Source of the DNA: Tetraselmis striata
Lineage: Eukaryota > Chlorophyta > Chlorodendrophyceae > Chlorodendrales > Chlorodendraceae
NCBI GenBank assembly: GCA_006384855.1
Contig: VCJN01003269.1
Span: 169,031 to 233,030, forward strand
Length of the DNA stretch: 64,000 nt
Direction of reading: 5' to 3'
This document shows, in pieces, positions 42,730 through 55,966 of the stretch. The notes beneath the pieces are model-generated. The model searched no databases and was not told where the DNA came from. It was given only the letters and a program-made list of their open reading frames with translations. The translations under genes and the position numbers were made by a program. Numbering within the stretch: the first letter of the stretch is position 1; each line of letters starts with the position of its first letter.

Positions 42730-44150
42730 ATGCCCGGCAACGACGACGGAAAAGGCAAAGAGCATGAGGCAAGCAATGGCTCGTCCACCGTCTCTCCTGC
42801 CCGTTTCGCCGACCGGGAGGCCTCGGTGGCAATTCTTAAGGCTTTGCTGCGCGACGCGCTCGCCCGTGACCAACAGCGGCCTGACGGTACCACCCCTTCG
42901 GAGTCAGCACACGCGCCCGCCCCAAGCGCGGCCGCGCAGCGCTCCCTGCCAAACGACCCGCCGGTGACGTCTGCGCGCCTCTCCCCTCCGACGGCGACTA
43001 TCTCACGTGGGAGGATTGGGCCCCCCTCATTGCGCATGGCTTCGCGATTCGGCCGGCGCCCGGCATGTCTACGACGCCGGATTTTTTTCATTGCGGCTGG
43101 CGAGACGAGCCTCACCCTGTTGACTGAGAAGCGGCATTGGGCCACGCTCGACCACTACCGCTCGTTGTATTGCTATGGCTTCTACGATGCCCGCGCTCAC
43201 GCGGCCCTCAACGAGGCGGCAGCGGCGATAGAAGGAGCGGCTACCCAGGAGGTCCTCCCACCCCCGTAGTGCGGCGGACATTGGCGTCCTTGCTAGAGGC
43301 AAGACGGCAAGACGCGGCGTACGGCGCCAGCAACCAGCACCGCCGCGACTTCCTCGCCCACTTTTACGCGTCAAGGCGGCGGGCGATCCGGATGCGGGGG
43401 ACAAGACGCTCGCCGAGATTTCACGTGCTAGCCTCCTCCGGACCCGTTACATTGACTACGGTTCGCCGGCAATAGTGGCAGCACTCCGAGAGGAGGTTCT
43501 CCAACGACATGACAACTACACCGTCACCGCCGTGGCGAAGGCGGCCGTCAACATTGAGCGCTTTGGCGGCACCCTCGCCGACGACGAGCCCGCCCCCATG
43601 CCCCGCCGACGTCCTCGCCGGCCCCGGCCCCACCGGAAGACTCCAACCACCCCAAGTCCAAGCCCAGCAAGCCCAAGCCCGCCAAGATCGACGAATGACG
43701 GCGCGGCCCGCCGTCCCGGTTGCCCACCACGCGTCTCTACGTTCTTGCACCACTGAGTGCGGAAGCATGGTGCGAATGGCGGCGAACTGGGGCGAGCGGG
43801 CGCATGTTGCGGTGGATATGGGACGGCGTGCCGGTATTCTTTCCACATCGGCATCTCCCTACAGCACGTTGCGGACGGTCGCGCAGCTCCTGTGGTGGAC
43901 CAAGGAGAGCTCAAGACTATTCCCCGCCAAAGCCCTAGAGCATGGGGTGACGAGCCGCCACGTGTCGAGAGTTTTCCTCGTTCCGAAGCGGGGCAGCAAC
44001 AATTGGCGCCTTGTAACCGACCTACGCCAGCTCAACCTCTCCCGTGCGGTCTACACCATGCGGCCCAAGACGCTCATGCGCTTCAGTACCTAGCGTGCCG
44101 GGGCGACTAGGCGTTCTCTTTCCATCTGCAGAAATGAGAAGACGAGTACC
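42730..44150 (+). pseudogene. Truncated Ty3/DIRS-type retroelement
   Basis: The ATG at 42730 opens a 179-residue frame ending in HWATLDHYRSLYCYGFYDAR. A second frame (about 42980-43120) reads DGDYLTWEDWAPLIAHGF, so the gag-like part is frameshifted. The frame 43509-44093 carries VSRVFLVPKRG, NNWRLVTDLRQLN and MRPKTL, the start of a Ty3/DIRS-type reverse transcriptase. Just beyond, a continuation reads GD-stop-AFSFHLQK: a stop codon, and His where the catalytic Asp of motif A should be. The rest of the element is missing. Confidence 0.65.
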
Positions 44151-47100
44151 CGTACTTGTGCGAGTACGACAATGGTGCGCGATGATGAGTCGTACATGTA
44201 CATGGTAGTTCGACATATATGACGACGCGACTTTGTCATCCGATGATTATGTTGATGTAGCTTGCATGCGGAGTATGTGGGCGGAGCGGAGCGCACGGAG
44301 TAGAACGCGGACCCGCATGTATACGAGTGTGTGTGTTTCAAATTACGAGTATTTCAAATTGAAGAAAACCATGTCACCTAGGGAACTTCCCTAATTGCGG
44401 GAGCGGGCGGGGTGCCGCAGTTACGACTGCCTAACGAAAATGTCACAGTACTCGTCTCCGAGACGGGTACTCGCAAGACACGGAGATGGGAACACTAGTC
44501 ACTATGTATGCCATGTCTTCCATGTAGCTGCCACGATGTACATCTATCATTTATCGAATGAAAGGACCGGCACGGATGGCGGTGTTAAGGGTCTTTTCTT
44601 TTCTTTTTGCCCGATGTGCATTCTCTTAAACTGGTGAGTTAGCGACTCTCGCTACCGGCAAATCGTCCTTGCCTATTTTTGGAGATATCTTTTGGAGCCA
44701 GCTGAGCGCATCACCGTTGTTGGGAAATGACAATTTGATTTCTCGTTTAGCCCCTTTGTTCTCATGTTGCATCCACTAAGTACTATACATATTGCTGACA
44801 AATGCAATTGGCCGTTACATCAATCTCGTGATATATGGCAAGTAGACTATGACCATACATAATGCGTTCATTGCCACGCGCAGTTTATGCACAAGAGGAC
44901 AATTATGAACAGAGAACACATTATTACAGTGTGAAAATGTAAAAGTGTTATTAACCCACGCTTGACCTCCCGGCCGAAGCCTACCATACAATTTCTACCA
45001 GGCTATTATACTAGACTTATTATTGTAATGATGAATTAATGCTACGATGTCCATGATACAGTCGCATAATCACTCGGACACTACGCTTGGTTGTGTTGTG
45101 CATGACGGCTGGCCGCCTTGGTGCTCCGCGCGTGTTCGCTTGTTGGATGATGCTAAACTATTGGTTGCAAATGAGTTGATGCCATCTCTGCGCGCATATA
45201 GCCGTCATGCTTTGCTACGCATGCCGTTCCGCTCCGATTAATATTGTCGCGCGCACCCCTACGATCGATTTAGCACTTAAGTTTCCCTGCATGTGCATAT
45301 ATTATACAAACAAACAAAGCAGCATTTCTCCACTGCATGGTCAACATCTGTTTCACAGGCATGATGTTGGGGATGGCTGGTGTGAGAGTGGATGGCATGA
45401 TGCCCAATCGCGGCCCGCATACAGGGCTCTGCGGAGGGGTTGTCGTCTAATGGAGCCTATAAACCGACATGGCGCCGCCAAGGATAGCGTGCAGGCATGC
45501 GTAAGGCCATATGAGTCGCTACGGCTTCTCCGGTACAATAAGACGTTCTGTTTAGGATTCGGCATCTTGTTTTGCGGATATCCGGTAACCTCCCCCCCCC
45601 CCCCCCCCCGGCCCCCTTTTCTGAGGGAGGAACAGACAGCTAAAACGATAAATTAACTTCATTTGATGGCCTTCTATTCTTGAACTCGTACGAGTAGATG
45701 TAATTGTTCTCTCGATCGCCACTAATTTACACTCCCTACTCCACGTAAGTCCCATGCCCCTTTTCTCGCCGATTCCGAGTTACGAAGTGTAGGGCCGCCG
45801 AATCTAGGGTTGTTGACTTGAAATCTTGGAATATTGCGCATTTATGTTCAGTTTTTATCACTAGAGAGTTTAAGGAAGCCCTTTGGCCCTAACACGTGTT
45901 CTACAAGAGTGTCACTTGCGCCACATTGAGCGTTTCCAATATATATACTCCACAACAACTGGGGCTGGCGCCCCGCACGTGCCCCCGTGCATGCAAAAAC
46001 CATTGCTTGGTGTGATTGCCATGGATGAGCGAGAAAACATGTCAGCAAAGAGGCTAGCTAGAAAATTGCTAGGTGGGGTGGCTGGGGCCATAGTGCCGTG
46101 TGCGCGTGCTCGATGTGGCGTGATACCATCGCCATTGCATTAGTGCTGCATTGTCCTGGTGCAGCTCTCAAACTCGCGGTATCGCTCAGTGCGGTGCGAG
46201 GAAATGTAACAAAATATTGTATGAATTAACCACTGAGAACTGCAGGGCTACAATTTCTGCAGCTACAACACGGTCGTCCGAGATGTTCAGGCCCTTTTCG
46301 AGTTTTTGAAATAATAGGTCGAAATCTGACATATGTGACAACTTGTGGTCGTCACATTGGGGTGGAAATTTACGCCAAGTGGTTCTCAAAGCCTGATACT
46401 AAACGGTGGCGTGACGGTGTGTTCATTGCATATATTCGTGCACGCACCACTCATACTTGGTACTACATGCCCCCCTTGAGCTATTATATGCCCACGCCCG
46501 CCATGCCGGATCCGCCCCCCTTTATTCACAACATTATGTCCACCAACATTGACGCATTCAGGTGCAGGCCACTGTCGTGCCACTAGGCTCACGATGTCGC
46601 GCTATGAGCATGCGGCACTACTATAGAAAGGCTTTGCCCAGCGGCAAGCAGCCCGCGAGAACCCTCCCATGTTATTTCGGGCGCGCAGCCATGGCCGTGA
46701 GTTATGGAATCCACGTACCGCCCGCGCGAGGTCTCAGTGGGACTACAGGGAGCGGCGGACGAAGGGTAGCGCGATGAAGTCCCTCCCGCTTGCGAATGCA
46801 ACGATCACATCATCAGTATGTCCATGATTTTCCCTGCAAACTAGCGGCATCAACATGTGGGGCTTGGTCTATACCGTGAATGGCCCAATCTCAATGCCAT
46901 ACGCGCATGGTGGATAGTTATCATACCAAGTAGGGTGATGTGGTATGAGTACGGGGGCAGTGGTGTTCCACGTCTATGCATGCACACGAGAGGCGCAATT
47001 TGTGATGGTTTTGATTAAGCGCGCTAGCGCGAGGAGCTTGGCTTTTGCCTAAATATAAGTATTGGTCGCAACGGCTACCGCGTGGCAATATCGGGTGTAT

Positions 47101-49289
47101 CGCGCTATCGCGGCATTTCCCCAAGCCGTACGACCCTGAGTAACATGCATGCACGCGCGCACGGCCTCAGTGTAGCCGTGCATAAGCATGTCGATCGAAT
47201 TCGCAAACCCCATACTTATGTGGAGAGGTGTATAATCCTTACATGTACGAGTACATATTACAATCGTCGTTACTATATATCGATAATCGATCCATATAAT
47301 CCTGACTACCGTGGCGGGTAGGATTTGCTCGACTACAGCGCTATTTGCCTGCTGCGAGCCGGAAAACCGCATATTATATGGATAAATGATGCCAAATGCC
47401 AGCCCATATATGCTGATTTGCCGGGTGAGTCCCTGTTTATCTATTTGGATTATGTACTGCCGCCATAGTACGGGTACGGGGTCTCATTTATATATTTATT
47501 ACTGCGCTGGGCGGGGCGCAGCACGCGCCCGGGTAGCGTAGTCGCTACGAACACTTGAAAAATAATCTACCATTAATTCATTAATATATCATAAATGAAT
47601 TGATAGCACGAAGATTGTACGTTTAGTTAGTCGCAATTACCCGTTCTGAGCGAATCCTTGGGACTGTATTAAATTAATAGAAATACAAGAGCAGCATATA
47701 TCACTGCAGTCCCCGAGGGCGGCTACCAGAGTCGAAGTCCGCGCACCCAGCGCCGCACGTTGCCATCTACGATCGCAGAGCCTAATGCCACAAGCGACCT
47801 CTCTGTCAAGTGGCCAGTCATAAGGAGGGTAGGCTGAGATACTAAAAGTAGCACGGCTCCGCGAATCGTGCGCCTGGCGAGCCGAAGCCAGCAGGGTAGG
47901 CAGTCGGCGGCTCATCGCAGCCCTAAACTCGCAGTAGTGCGGCTGCGGTGCGGACGACCTCCATCCGTCTGCGAGGTATCAAATACGTAGGACACAGGCC
48001 AGCAGCCGGTGGCCGCCGCTATTGATCCAAGATACACATCCGAAGCTTCACGACACGTGAGAATGCGAGTTGCAACACAAGCCGTGATGCTGAACAGACA
48101 GCGCAGCCTGAGAAATCAGAACTTGTCTGTGGAACGCCCAGAGGTAAGTCCAGAAAAGACCGCATAGATGTGCGAGTGCTATAGCCGTTCTCGCTCTGCC
48201 CATAACTTACGCAGCTCTGTTTGCTGCCTTTCCCATACATGCTCTTGCCGTTTACGACAACCCAATACACGCGTGCAACAACTGGATGAGTGAGGGGACT
48301 CTCGCTGCTCAGGCCGACGACGGTCCGAAATATGTTATTAACTGTGACGTGGTTTTAAAAGGAGTATCGCAACAAACTGGCAGCACAACTCTATATTAGA
48401 AATCTTCGTAGTGCTAGAAATAATGCAACAAGGATGAGGATGCGGTAGTCTAGGACATGCGCAAGCTCGCAGCTTATATCTTGCTGGTCATCCGGGGTCG
48501 TCTCGATGTAGAGTCTCAGTTCTCGACAATTAGAGCGTAAGCAGGCCACATGGAAAGGCGCACGGACGGTACGGACTTGCACGGTTGCACCGGTATGTAT
48601 GTTCATTGCCCCCCCCCCCCCCCCCCCCCCTTCTCCTTCGCCGGGTGGGCCTGCGAGGCCCTCCCGCGCGGACGAAGTAGGCAACATATAATTGTTGGTA
48701 CCTAGGTTGGCCCGCAACTACCCCGACCAGAAGATATGGAATGGCGCGACAGAGAAAATTTTCTGATCGAGTCAGCACATGCCATATTTGTTTCGAGTCA
48801 GCACATGCCATATTTGTTTCTGCCACGTTGAAGAGGCAAGACGCGTGATTTTAACACGGGCGGTATAAAGCAGTTCTTGCTCTCCCATAACGGGGAGGCA
48901 AACGCGGCGGGTGGCATGCGATTGATAACAGTGATGTAAAATCAAAATGACCGGGAGCCAGCTTGTATAGAAACGCGATATGAACGAGTCGCTTCATCGC
49001 ATAACATATCGACGATGGCACTGCGTTGTGTGGATATACAGTCTTTAACCGACCACGATAGGAAGTTCTCGCGACACGTCTGTCTCTTATGCACCTGTTG
49101 CTGGCGGAGGCACGGCGTGCCAATGTGCACAGTGTCATCAGCTGCCCATCAGTGCCAGACATCCAAACCACAGTATTAATGTTCAGCACTCGTGACATTT
49201 CACCTCGCTGAGCGGTTCGCGTGGATACCAGTCGCAATTCATCGAATGGCGACCCTTTGTAGCTGGTCGGACTGACCGCTTCCACACCT
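44151..49289. other. 5-kb region without a recognisable gene
   Basis: AT-richer than the genes and full of stops. It holds C runs at 45593-45610 and 48609-48630. Short open stretches such as 45207-45656 (plus) and 47637-47915 (minus) match nothing I know and show no exon borders. I see no tRNA, rRNA or repeat array apart from the small tandem at 48769. Confidence 0.4.
48769..48820 (+). repeat. 26-bp tandem duplication
   Basis: GAGTCAGCACATGCCATATT and its following TGTTTC occur twice back to back. It is the only clear local repeat in this intergenic region. Confidence 0.9.
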
Positions 49290-52200
49290 ATGCTCGGCGA
49301 TACTGATGTGCAGTTGAAGCGTAACACTTCCATCGACCCAAGGCCGTCGTTGTTTCGTCAAGTAAGTGCCGTTGGGGAGGTCCGGTTCGCTCCCGTCACC
49401 AGTGAGCCAATCAGTGAGGAGCCACCCCAAGACCGCTCTTCAGCCGACCATCAGCATGCCACCAGCACGATGAGTGCCGGCAATGAGCAGCAGTTTTCTG
49501 TGAGGAATCGAGACAAGCGCTCTCTCCATGCAGAGATAGAAAAGGAACGCGAAACGCTCGAGTCCGCCAGGCACGCGCCAAGGTGGATGATCCATCCGTC
49601 CAACCGCTACAAAAAACTGTGGGACATTCTCGTGTTTACAGTGGTCGTCTACATGGCGTATGCCCTACCATGGAGCCTGGGATTCACCAATCCAGTCAGC
49701 GACCTAATTCTGCAGCCTACGACGGATCAGCGCATAGCTCTGTCAGAGGCCTGTCTGCAAGAGACCGGCTACACCACGCTGAGCCCTGAGCTGATTCCCG
49801 TGAAGTACGCCATTCTTCTTCCGACTACCCCGGAGGTGCTGGACAATCTGGACACCTTCATCGCGGTGCTTTTCTTTGTCGACATGCTGCTTTCGTTTCG
49901 CACCGGATACCTGCCGCCTGGCAGCGGAGTCATCGAGTTTGGAGAAGGCAAAGTCGCAAAGAAATATTTAAAGGTAGCTGGCGACCCACATGTATCTCTA
50001 ACACCTGCCAGTTCCCATATCATCGCTTGCATACTTTCTGTTTTGGACATCATTATACCAATTATGTTTGTGATAATGGTGGCACGCTCGCAGGTTTCAT
50101 AACTGCCAATGACCTCATTGGCCCACATGCATGAATATACCAAATTGAGATATGTGTCTGTCTGCATTTGCTTAATGCCTCTGACGTCACCGCCTGCCGG
50201 TGCACGTGCAGTCCTGGTTCTTCATTGACCTCATCGCATGCATTCCACTTGAAGCGCTGGTGGCGGCCGCAAGCTTTGCAGGTGTGGCGCACCTTCCGAG
50301 GGCGAATACATCAGCCCACGCGTTGCTTTTTTTGACTTAGGAGGCTATGCGTAACGCCGGTGTGAATGCAGCGCCGCGCACCTGCTGAGAGAGCTTAACA
50401 ATGCGCCGCGTGCTGTTGCCAGGCGACACAAAGGACCTGCTGATCCTGAAGATGATGCGGCTTCCGAGGCTGGTCCGTCTGAGCAAGCTTATGAAGGCGC
50501 TGGACCACATGGCCTCCGCCAACATCTTCCGCATCCTGAAGCTCCTGGTGATTTATGTGACCGTGGCCCACTGGGTTGCGTGTGCCTTCTTCTTCCAGGT
50601 GAGAACCCCCTCCCCCATCAATAACAAATCTGCAGACCATTGCCAAGATATCTGGTTGCCATTGCAGCAATCAGTATCTGGTTCGCGATACTGGCGAATT
50701 AAGCAATGCATTGAATCACGGTGCTCTTGATAACTGGTTGCGGAATGGCGGCGTGTGGCGCTGATCGGTGCATGCTGTCATGGCAGGCCCGCTGGCAGAT
50801 TGAGACCCTGAAGACCAGCGCAACCAACGACTTCACCGGGGACCCCTGGATCCGCCAGCAGTGCCTGACAATGGCCGACTGGAAGACGCAGTACAGCATG
50901 TCCCTGCACTGGGCGTTCACCACGATGACCACGGTAGGATACGGAGACATCTTGCCGGCGACCAACATGGACCGGTGCGATGCCCCAGTTTCTGAGATCT
51001 CTACCTGCGGTTTTGTCTCTTGCTTCCTCGACAATCAAAAGAGCGCAGCAGCGGGGCACTGCGCTTGGCTTGCATGCTTGCATATAATCATGGTCAACTC
51101 GCTGGCTGCCTGCTTCGGTGGGTTCAGGCTCTGCACCATTTTGGTCATGCTGATTGGCGGCTTGTTGCAAGCCATCATCTTCGGAAACGTCTCCGTGCTG
51201 GTGCAAAACTTGGACGCCGGGTCCAGCCGGCTTCAGGTAATGGCGCCGCTACTGGAGGCCGCCAATAAATGCCAATGTGACAGGATCTTTCTGCGAGGTG
51301 GTGTGGGGCGCCCGTACATGCCTTGGGATGGCATCCATCTCATACTTGTAGATGTTCCACCGGCTGCCGTAGCCGTGCTGTTGCTACAGCGCTGTTGCTA
51401 CTGCCGCGCTATTGCTACAGGCGCCCTTGATCCAGCCGCATTCTGATGGACGGTCTCGCCATTCAGGGTTTCCTGGACAGCTTGACGGAGGTCATTGCCC
51501 ACCACAAGCTGCCAGAGGATTTGGGAGCGCGCATGCTGAACAGCGCGGAGTACCAGTACAACTTCAACCAGGTCCGAGGCTTTCCATTTTAGTCGTCCTC
51601 GCCTTGTTATGCATGCCGATACAGAAATAATCAGCAAGGCGCCTAGTTTTGACTCCCCTCACCCACTAGTATGTCTTCATTCTCCCACATCCAGCATGGT
51701 GCGCCCTCTTTCTATAGCGATTCCTTGGTTAGCATAGATGGGACTTTGCAACCTCGTCCGACCGCCCAAAATGACGGCCACCTTTTCATGGCCCTCCGTC
51801 CCAGGGGCTGCACACAGACATGGTCCTGGACAAGTTCAATGTCGCGCTGGCAGTGGACATCCGAGTGGAGCTGATGAGGGAGATGATCAGCCGCATGCCT
51901 ATATTCCGTGACAACGGCAATGGCTTCATCCGCGCCATCGTCGGCTACTTTGAGCCACGGATCTTCACACCGGGCGAGAAAGTGGTCCGGGTACGTGCCC
52001 ACAGCGTAGCACATTCGGTACATGCAAGCGCATCTTTCCACCATCGCTTGCCACCCTGCCATTTCTTTGGGGCCGCGATTGACAAATGGTTGGAAGTAAG
52101 GGTGTCACGTGCGCCTCTACCCGCCAGCTGATGGCCATTGGTGGTGGCGCTGACAGGAAGGGGAGGCTGGCAAGGAGATGTACTTCATCCAAGACGGCCG

Positions 52201-54009
52201 ATGCAAGGTACAATTGGACTGCTGCCGGCGTGATGGCAGTAGGTCTCTGGTCCGGCCCCTTTGCCGCTGGAAACTAACATTCTGACGTGCTTGCTTGCTG
52301 CACCTCGGCAGGTCGTGTCAGGCGAAGACTCGAGCATTGAGTACGCCCGATTGGGCACCGGGGACTTCTTTGGGGAGATTGATGTCATCCTGGGCACCAA
52401 GCGCACCGCCACCGTCGTGACCGTCACGCACTGCACCATGTACATGCTCACGAGGGAAAGCTTGGAGCTTGTGCTGCAGGAGTTTCCGGGCCTTGTGGGG
52501 CCCATCAAGGTGGGACGCAAATGGCTGCCAAATACCCGCTTGCTCCCCACTCTCCCCTGACCCTATACAGCAACCCTTGTTTGCATGTTTATAAGAAAAA
52601 AATGTTATGAGCTAACACTTAGTTGTCGTGGGCTCGCAGGATCAGGCACTGGCGCGGCGCAACGAGCTCAACAAAATGAACGTGCACTCCGTGGTCTCTG
52701 CCATCAAGAGCGCCAGCTCGGGCTTCAACCTCATGCGCCTGCGCGATGACGACGACGACGACGACGACGATACGCTGGCTGCCGGCCGCACACCAGTACA
52801 TACCGTTAGGGCTGGAGTCGGTCACGTCGACGCCGAGGCTACCGTGGAGGGCGATAGGACGGGATCTCAGACAAGGTGTGACTGTCGGGACTCGGGAGGG
52901 GGGATGTTCGACATAGTGTTGATATTGCTTATTAGTTTGTATTGATTAGATAATGATCTTGATACCTTTGGTTGGCGATTGCACGGGCGCATAAGTAAGG
53001 GCGCTGACTGCATGAAACGGAGGCGTGAATGAATAAAACCTCGCTCAGCCATGCTGGACAGTGCCTACGCAGATTAGCATGTGTATATCGCCATTTCAGA
53101 CGTTGCCTATTTACGGGGGGGAGGGGGGGGGGGGGGGGGGTCAACTCGTTGGTACGTTGTGGTGCTGTGATTGAAATGCCCTCGGCATCCATTATCTAAA
53201 GGCTATATGACTGCCAGTTGCTGCAGCTTTCTTGTACCAAAGTAATCCTCCGCGTGTCGAAGGTCGCTTTCGCCCCTGAGTGTGTCTCGACCCCGCGTCC
53301 GCAGCGCCCCCGGCTCGCGGACTGAAGGCGTCCCGCAGCCGGTGCAAATAAAGATGCTGGAGATGAAGGCCCGCTTGAGGGGGCAGAGGGACGGCAGCCT
53401 CGACAAACCCGCCCGGCCAGCGTCCCTGGACAACCATCAGCGCCCCGCGTCGCAAGCCACCAGCTCCTCAGCCACTCCAACCTCCGCCAAAGCAAAGCCT
53501 TCGCAGCGCGAGAGAAAGGCGGTGAGCGGCCTGCCCACTGTCCCAAGTTGTCGAACCTGCGTGACGGCATGTACACCAAGCCACAAATAAATTGTTGCTG
53601 AGCGACTTAACATCGCCGCACTTATATGGGCAAGGTCGCGACACAATGCATACAGCACAGGCTGGGTCCATTGCATCGCAGTAATGGCACTCAGCCGCCA
53701 TTTCTGCTCTGCCAGCGTTTGGATTTGCGGCTTGGCGTTGTGTATACGGCGCCGTGTACACCTGTGATGGCTAGACCGCTCGACAGTCCTGAATATATAT
53801 ATAGTTCTCAGAGTGGTGGTGACTGATGTGCTTGTTTGTGTGGGCCGTTTTTGTGACGTGGGCAGGCGATAAGGCGGCTGATGGTACAGAGCGAAGAGGC
53901 GTTCGCAAGCATGCAGGGCCGCATGCACGCGCTGCACCAGCAGCAGATGGACCTCAAGGCCACCCTCCAGCAGCAGAAACAACAACAGTCCGCCGTGAAA
54001 GACCAGTGA
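49290..54009 (+). CDS. Voltage-gated potassium channel with cyclic-nucleotide-binding domain (EAG/CNG superfamily)
   Basis: Twelve exons in phase give 749 residues: 49290-49973, 50212-50281, 50423-50598, 50787-50974, 51128-51236, 51467-51571, 51805-51990, 52157-52207, 52312-52509, 52640-52795, 53339-53521, 53866-54009. S1 is at ~109-131, S2 ~187-206 and S3 ~230-250. S4 is at ~255-281, with basic residues about every third position (LKMMRLPRLVRLSKLMK). S5 is ~288-310. The pore TMTTVGYGD (~356-364) has the potassium-selective GYGD filter, and S6 is ~374-400. After a C-linker (HHKLPEDL) the cyclic-nucleotide domain (~460-575) keeps the cassette FGEIDVILGTKRTATV, with the Glu and Arg that hold ligand. 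The C-terminus has an eight- to nine-Asp run (~615) and a Gln-rich coiled-coil-like tail. It should carry potassium across a membrane; ligand gating is inferred. The junction 52795/53339 is the least certain. Confidence 0.93.
52747..52772 (+). repeat. (GAC)n run coding poly-Asp
   Basis: GAT, seven GAC codons, then GAT, within the tenth exon of the channel gene. It codes an acidic run just after the cyclic-nucleotide domain. Such runs vary in length between alleles. Confidence 0.9.
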
Positions 54010-55105
54010 GCTGTAGAAGCACCGCGGGGGGATATGGTGGAGTGGCACCGTCTGCTGTGTGTCCCATCTATCATCACTCGTCCGAAAAGGGCGTGCCTGC
54101 ATACTATATAATAACACAATGTTATGATGCTGTCGATGTAAGAAGACATTGAAGCAACTGGAATAGCCGCCCTTGCTTTTCGCATCATTTCTATGATTAA
54201 TAGAGGGAATAGCCGTGCCATGCTAAGTAGACTTGACATCATGACATCATGTACCAGTGAATCCTAACATGTGCTGTAGCGGCAATAGTAATGTGTACAT
54301 GCTGACAGTATGTAGTACTGGTCAGTCGTACACTGGCGGTCAATTCATCGCGGGCCCAGCAGCACTGTATTGCCGCCCGCCATGACACTTCTAACGAAAT
54401 ACTGATTATGCCCCTACCGTACATATTTGCATCACCATCACCAACGTATTTTGCCATCATTTGCGAGTTGTGAATGTAGACAGTGCCGTAGGGGTTGTAG
54501 GTAGTGTCACACAAGACATACATCTCCGCACGCACGCCACAATTGTTAGTATATGTATCAGTAACTGCACGATCCATCGTCAGCAACGCAAATCGAGCAG
54601 TGCAGTACTGGTAGTGGCGCGATTTGTTGTTGCACGGCGGTACCGGAGTAGTACAAGCTCCAGCAGGACACGCTTGTGTGGAAAAGTATATTTTCAGTAT
54701 TTGTTCTACATACATTTGCGCATGTATTTCGTGGCTTTGACAGATATTACCGCGTCTGCCGTATTTGGTACTCGCTACTTCGCTAGTAGTCGCGCATATA
54801 TAGCGACGATACGTATCGCTATGCCCTACATCCCAATGTGTGTACCCTTCTAGCGCTATACGTAGCTAGGTACAGAATATGTTATTTATTTATTACTACC
54901 ACATAAGGGCTTTCACAAAAGCGTAGGTACAGAATAATCATGCTGTAGTATTGTCGCGACGAATACGACGCGTACATACAGGGTATACGATAGGAATATT
55001 CGCGTCTCGCGTTTGCCGGTAATCTAATCATTGCACCAAAAGTATCCTTACGTATCGTGATGCTACAGAATACATGACATTATAAATAATAGTAATACCG
55101 GGCAG
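54010..55105. other. 3' flank of the channel gene and unassigned DNA
   Basis: Includes the third copy of the dispersed repeat (54899-54925, CATAAGGGCTTTCACAAAAG). The rest is AT-rich with many direct GTAC and TAGTAC motifs and no gene I can support. Confidence 0.4.
54137..54141 (+). terminator. TGTAA poly(A) signal candidate of the channel gene
   Basis: TGTAA lies 128 bases downstream of the stop codon. It is a short motif, supported by position and by the same motif after other genes here. Confidence 0.4.
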
Positions 55106-55234
55106 CTTGAGGTGGCTCCAACTGCCGGAGAGGTGGACAACGGAACAATTCAACCGGACACCACTACCGATACTGACGGAGCAACCCCGGAGGCAACCGA
55201 TGATGCATGGCTAGCCCAGGGCGAGGGGCGCTGA
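55106..55234 (+). CDS. Possible orphan terminal exon, acidic
   Basis: After an acceptor-like GGGCAG at 55105 the sequence stays open for 42 codons to a TGA. It encodes a Thr/Asp/Glu/Pro-rich tail (GEVDNGTIQPDTTTDTDG) and ends in WLAQGEGR. No upstream exon was found. It may be the last exon of a degraded transposon gene or chance; a 23-base inverted repeat begins 15 bases later. Confidence 0.25.
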   Translation, partial: LEVAPTAGEVDNGTIQPDTTTDTDGATPEATDDAWLAQGEGR

Positions 55235-55247
55235 CAAATAGTCAAAT

Positions 55248-55273
55248 CACTGTGAGATTCAGATGTGACATAC
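55248..55273 (+). repeat. Inverted repeat, left copy
   Basis: TCACTGTGAGATTCAGATGT followed by GAC is found in reverse at 63841-63866. A related GGTGACGAA lies a little further in on both sides, with an indel between. Left and right copies are 8.6 kb apart and could bound a large element. Confidence 0.6.
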
Positions 55274-55966
55274 AGGTGACGAAGCACTACTACTAGCGAC
55301 TATTATTTATCCGTGAAGGCTGCTGCTGGTGGCGGCACGTCCATCCAGTTACGTGCGAGTACATCCGGCGTTATTGCCGGCGGGCGATAAATCCTTTTTG
55401 TCATCATTCTGGTAGTCGTACCAGCCCGGTGAAGCGTACATGGCACTGACGTACAAGGTACAAGGTTGTCCGTGTAGTACCGGGTAGTACGCGATATATT
55501 TATTACGCCGGTACCGGGTATCTAGTACCCGGTACCCGGTACCCGGGCACGATGACGAGTCGTCCTGTGGATAACTACGACTATTAGTACATGGGAGCGC
55601 AAATCTCAGCCGTACTATTCGGCAACACTGGGGAATTTTGTGTACATTATAGCTAGTACTGCTGAACGGGCCTGCCAGCCGTCCGATCAAAGGTCATCAG
55701 ATGGGCGGTTTGGCTGCCATGTTTTGCCAAAGAGTGCTCACGTTACATACATATTCGCGAGGGGGAGGGCGGGGGCAGGCAGCGGTTTGCCGAAGAATGA
55801 TTGAATTACAATATTCGCGACAGCTGCCATCGGGGAATGTGGCCCGGGGGGGGGGGGGGGGGTGCGGGGGCGGGGGGACCACGCCCGCCCCGCCCCCCCC
55901 CGCCCCCCCTCGCCGCCAGCCGCTCCCGCCTAGGGGGGGGGGGGGGGGGGGGTAAGGGGGCGGGGG
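55274..55966. other. Unassigned, low-complexity
   Basis: Contains GTACCCGGTACCCGGTACCC-type repeats at 55510-55550, then alternating G and C runs (about 55848-55862, 55880-55910, 55934-55952). Frames through these runs are artefacts. No gene seen. Confidence 0.45.

Noticed and set aside
52796..52945. Channel ending at a stop in an unspliced tenth exon
   Set aside because: The frame runs on to a stop at 52945, giving a shorter alternative C-terminus. Two further exons join in phase and read as a coiled-coil tail, so the longer form is preferred; the short form remains possible.
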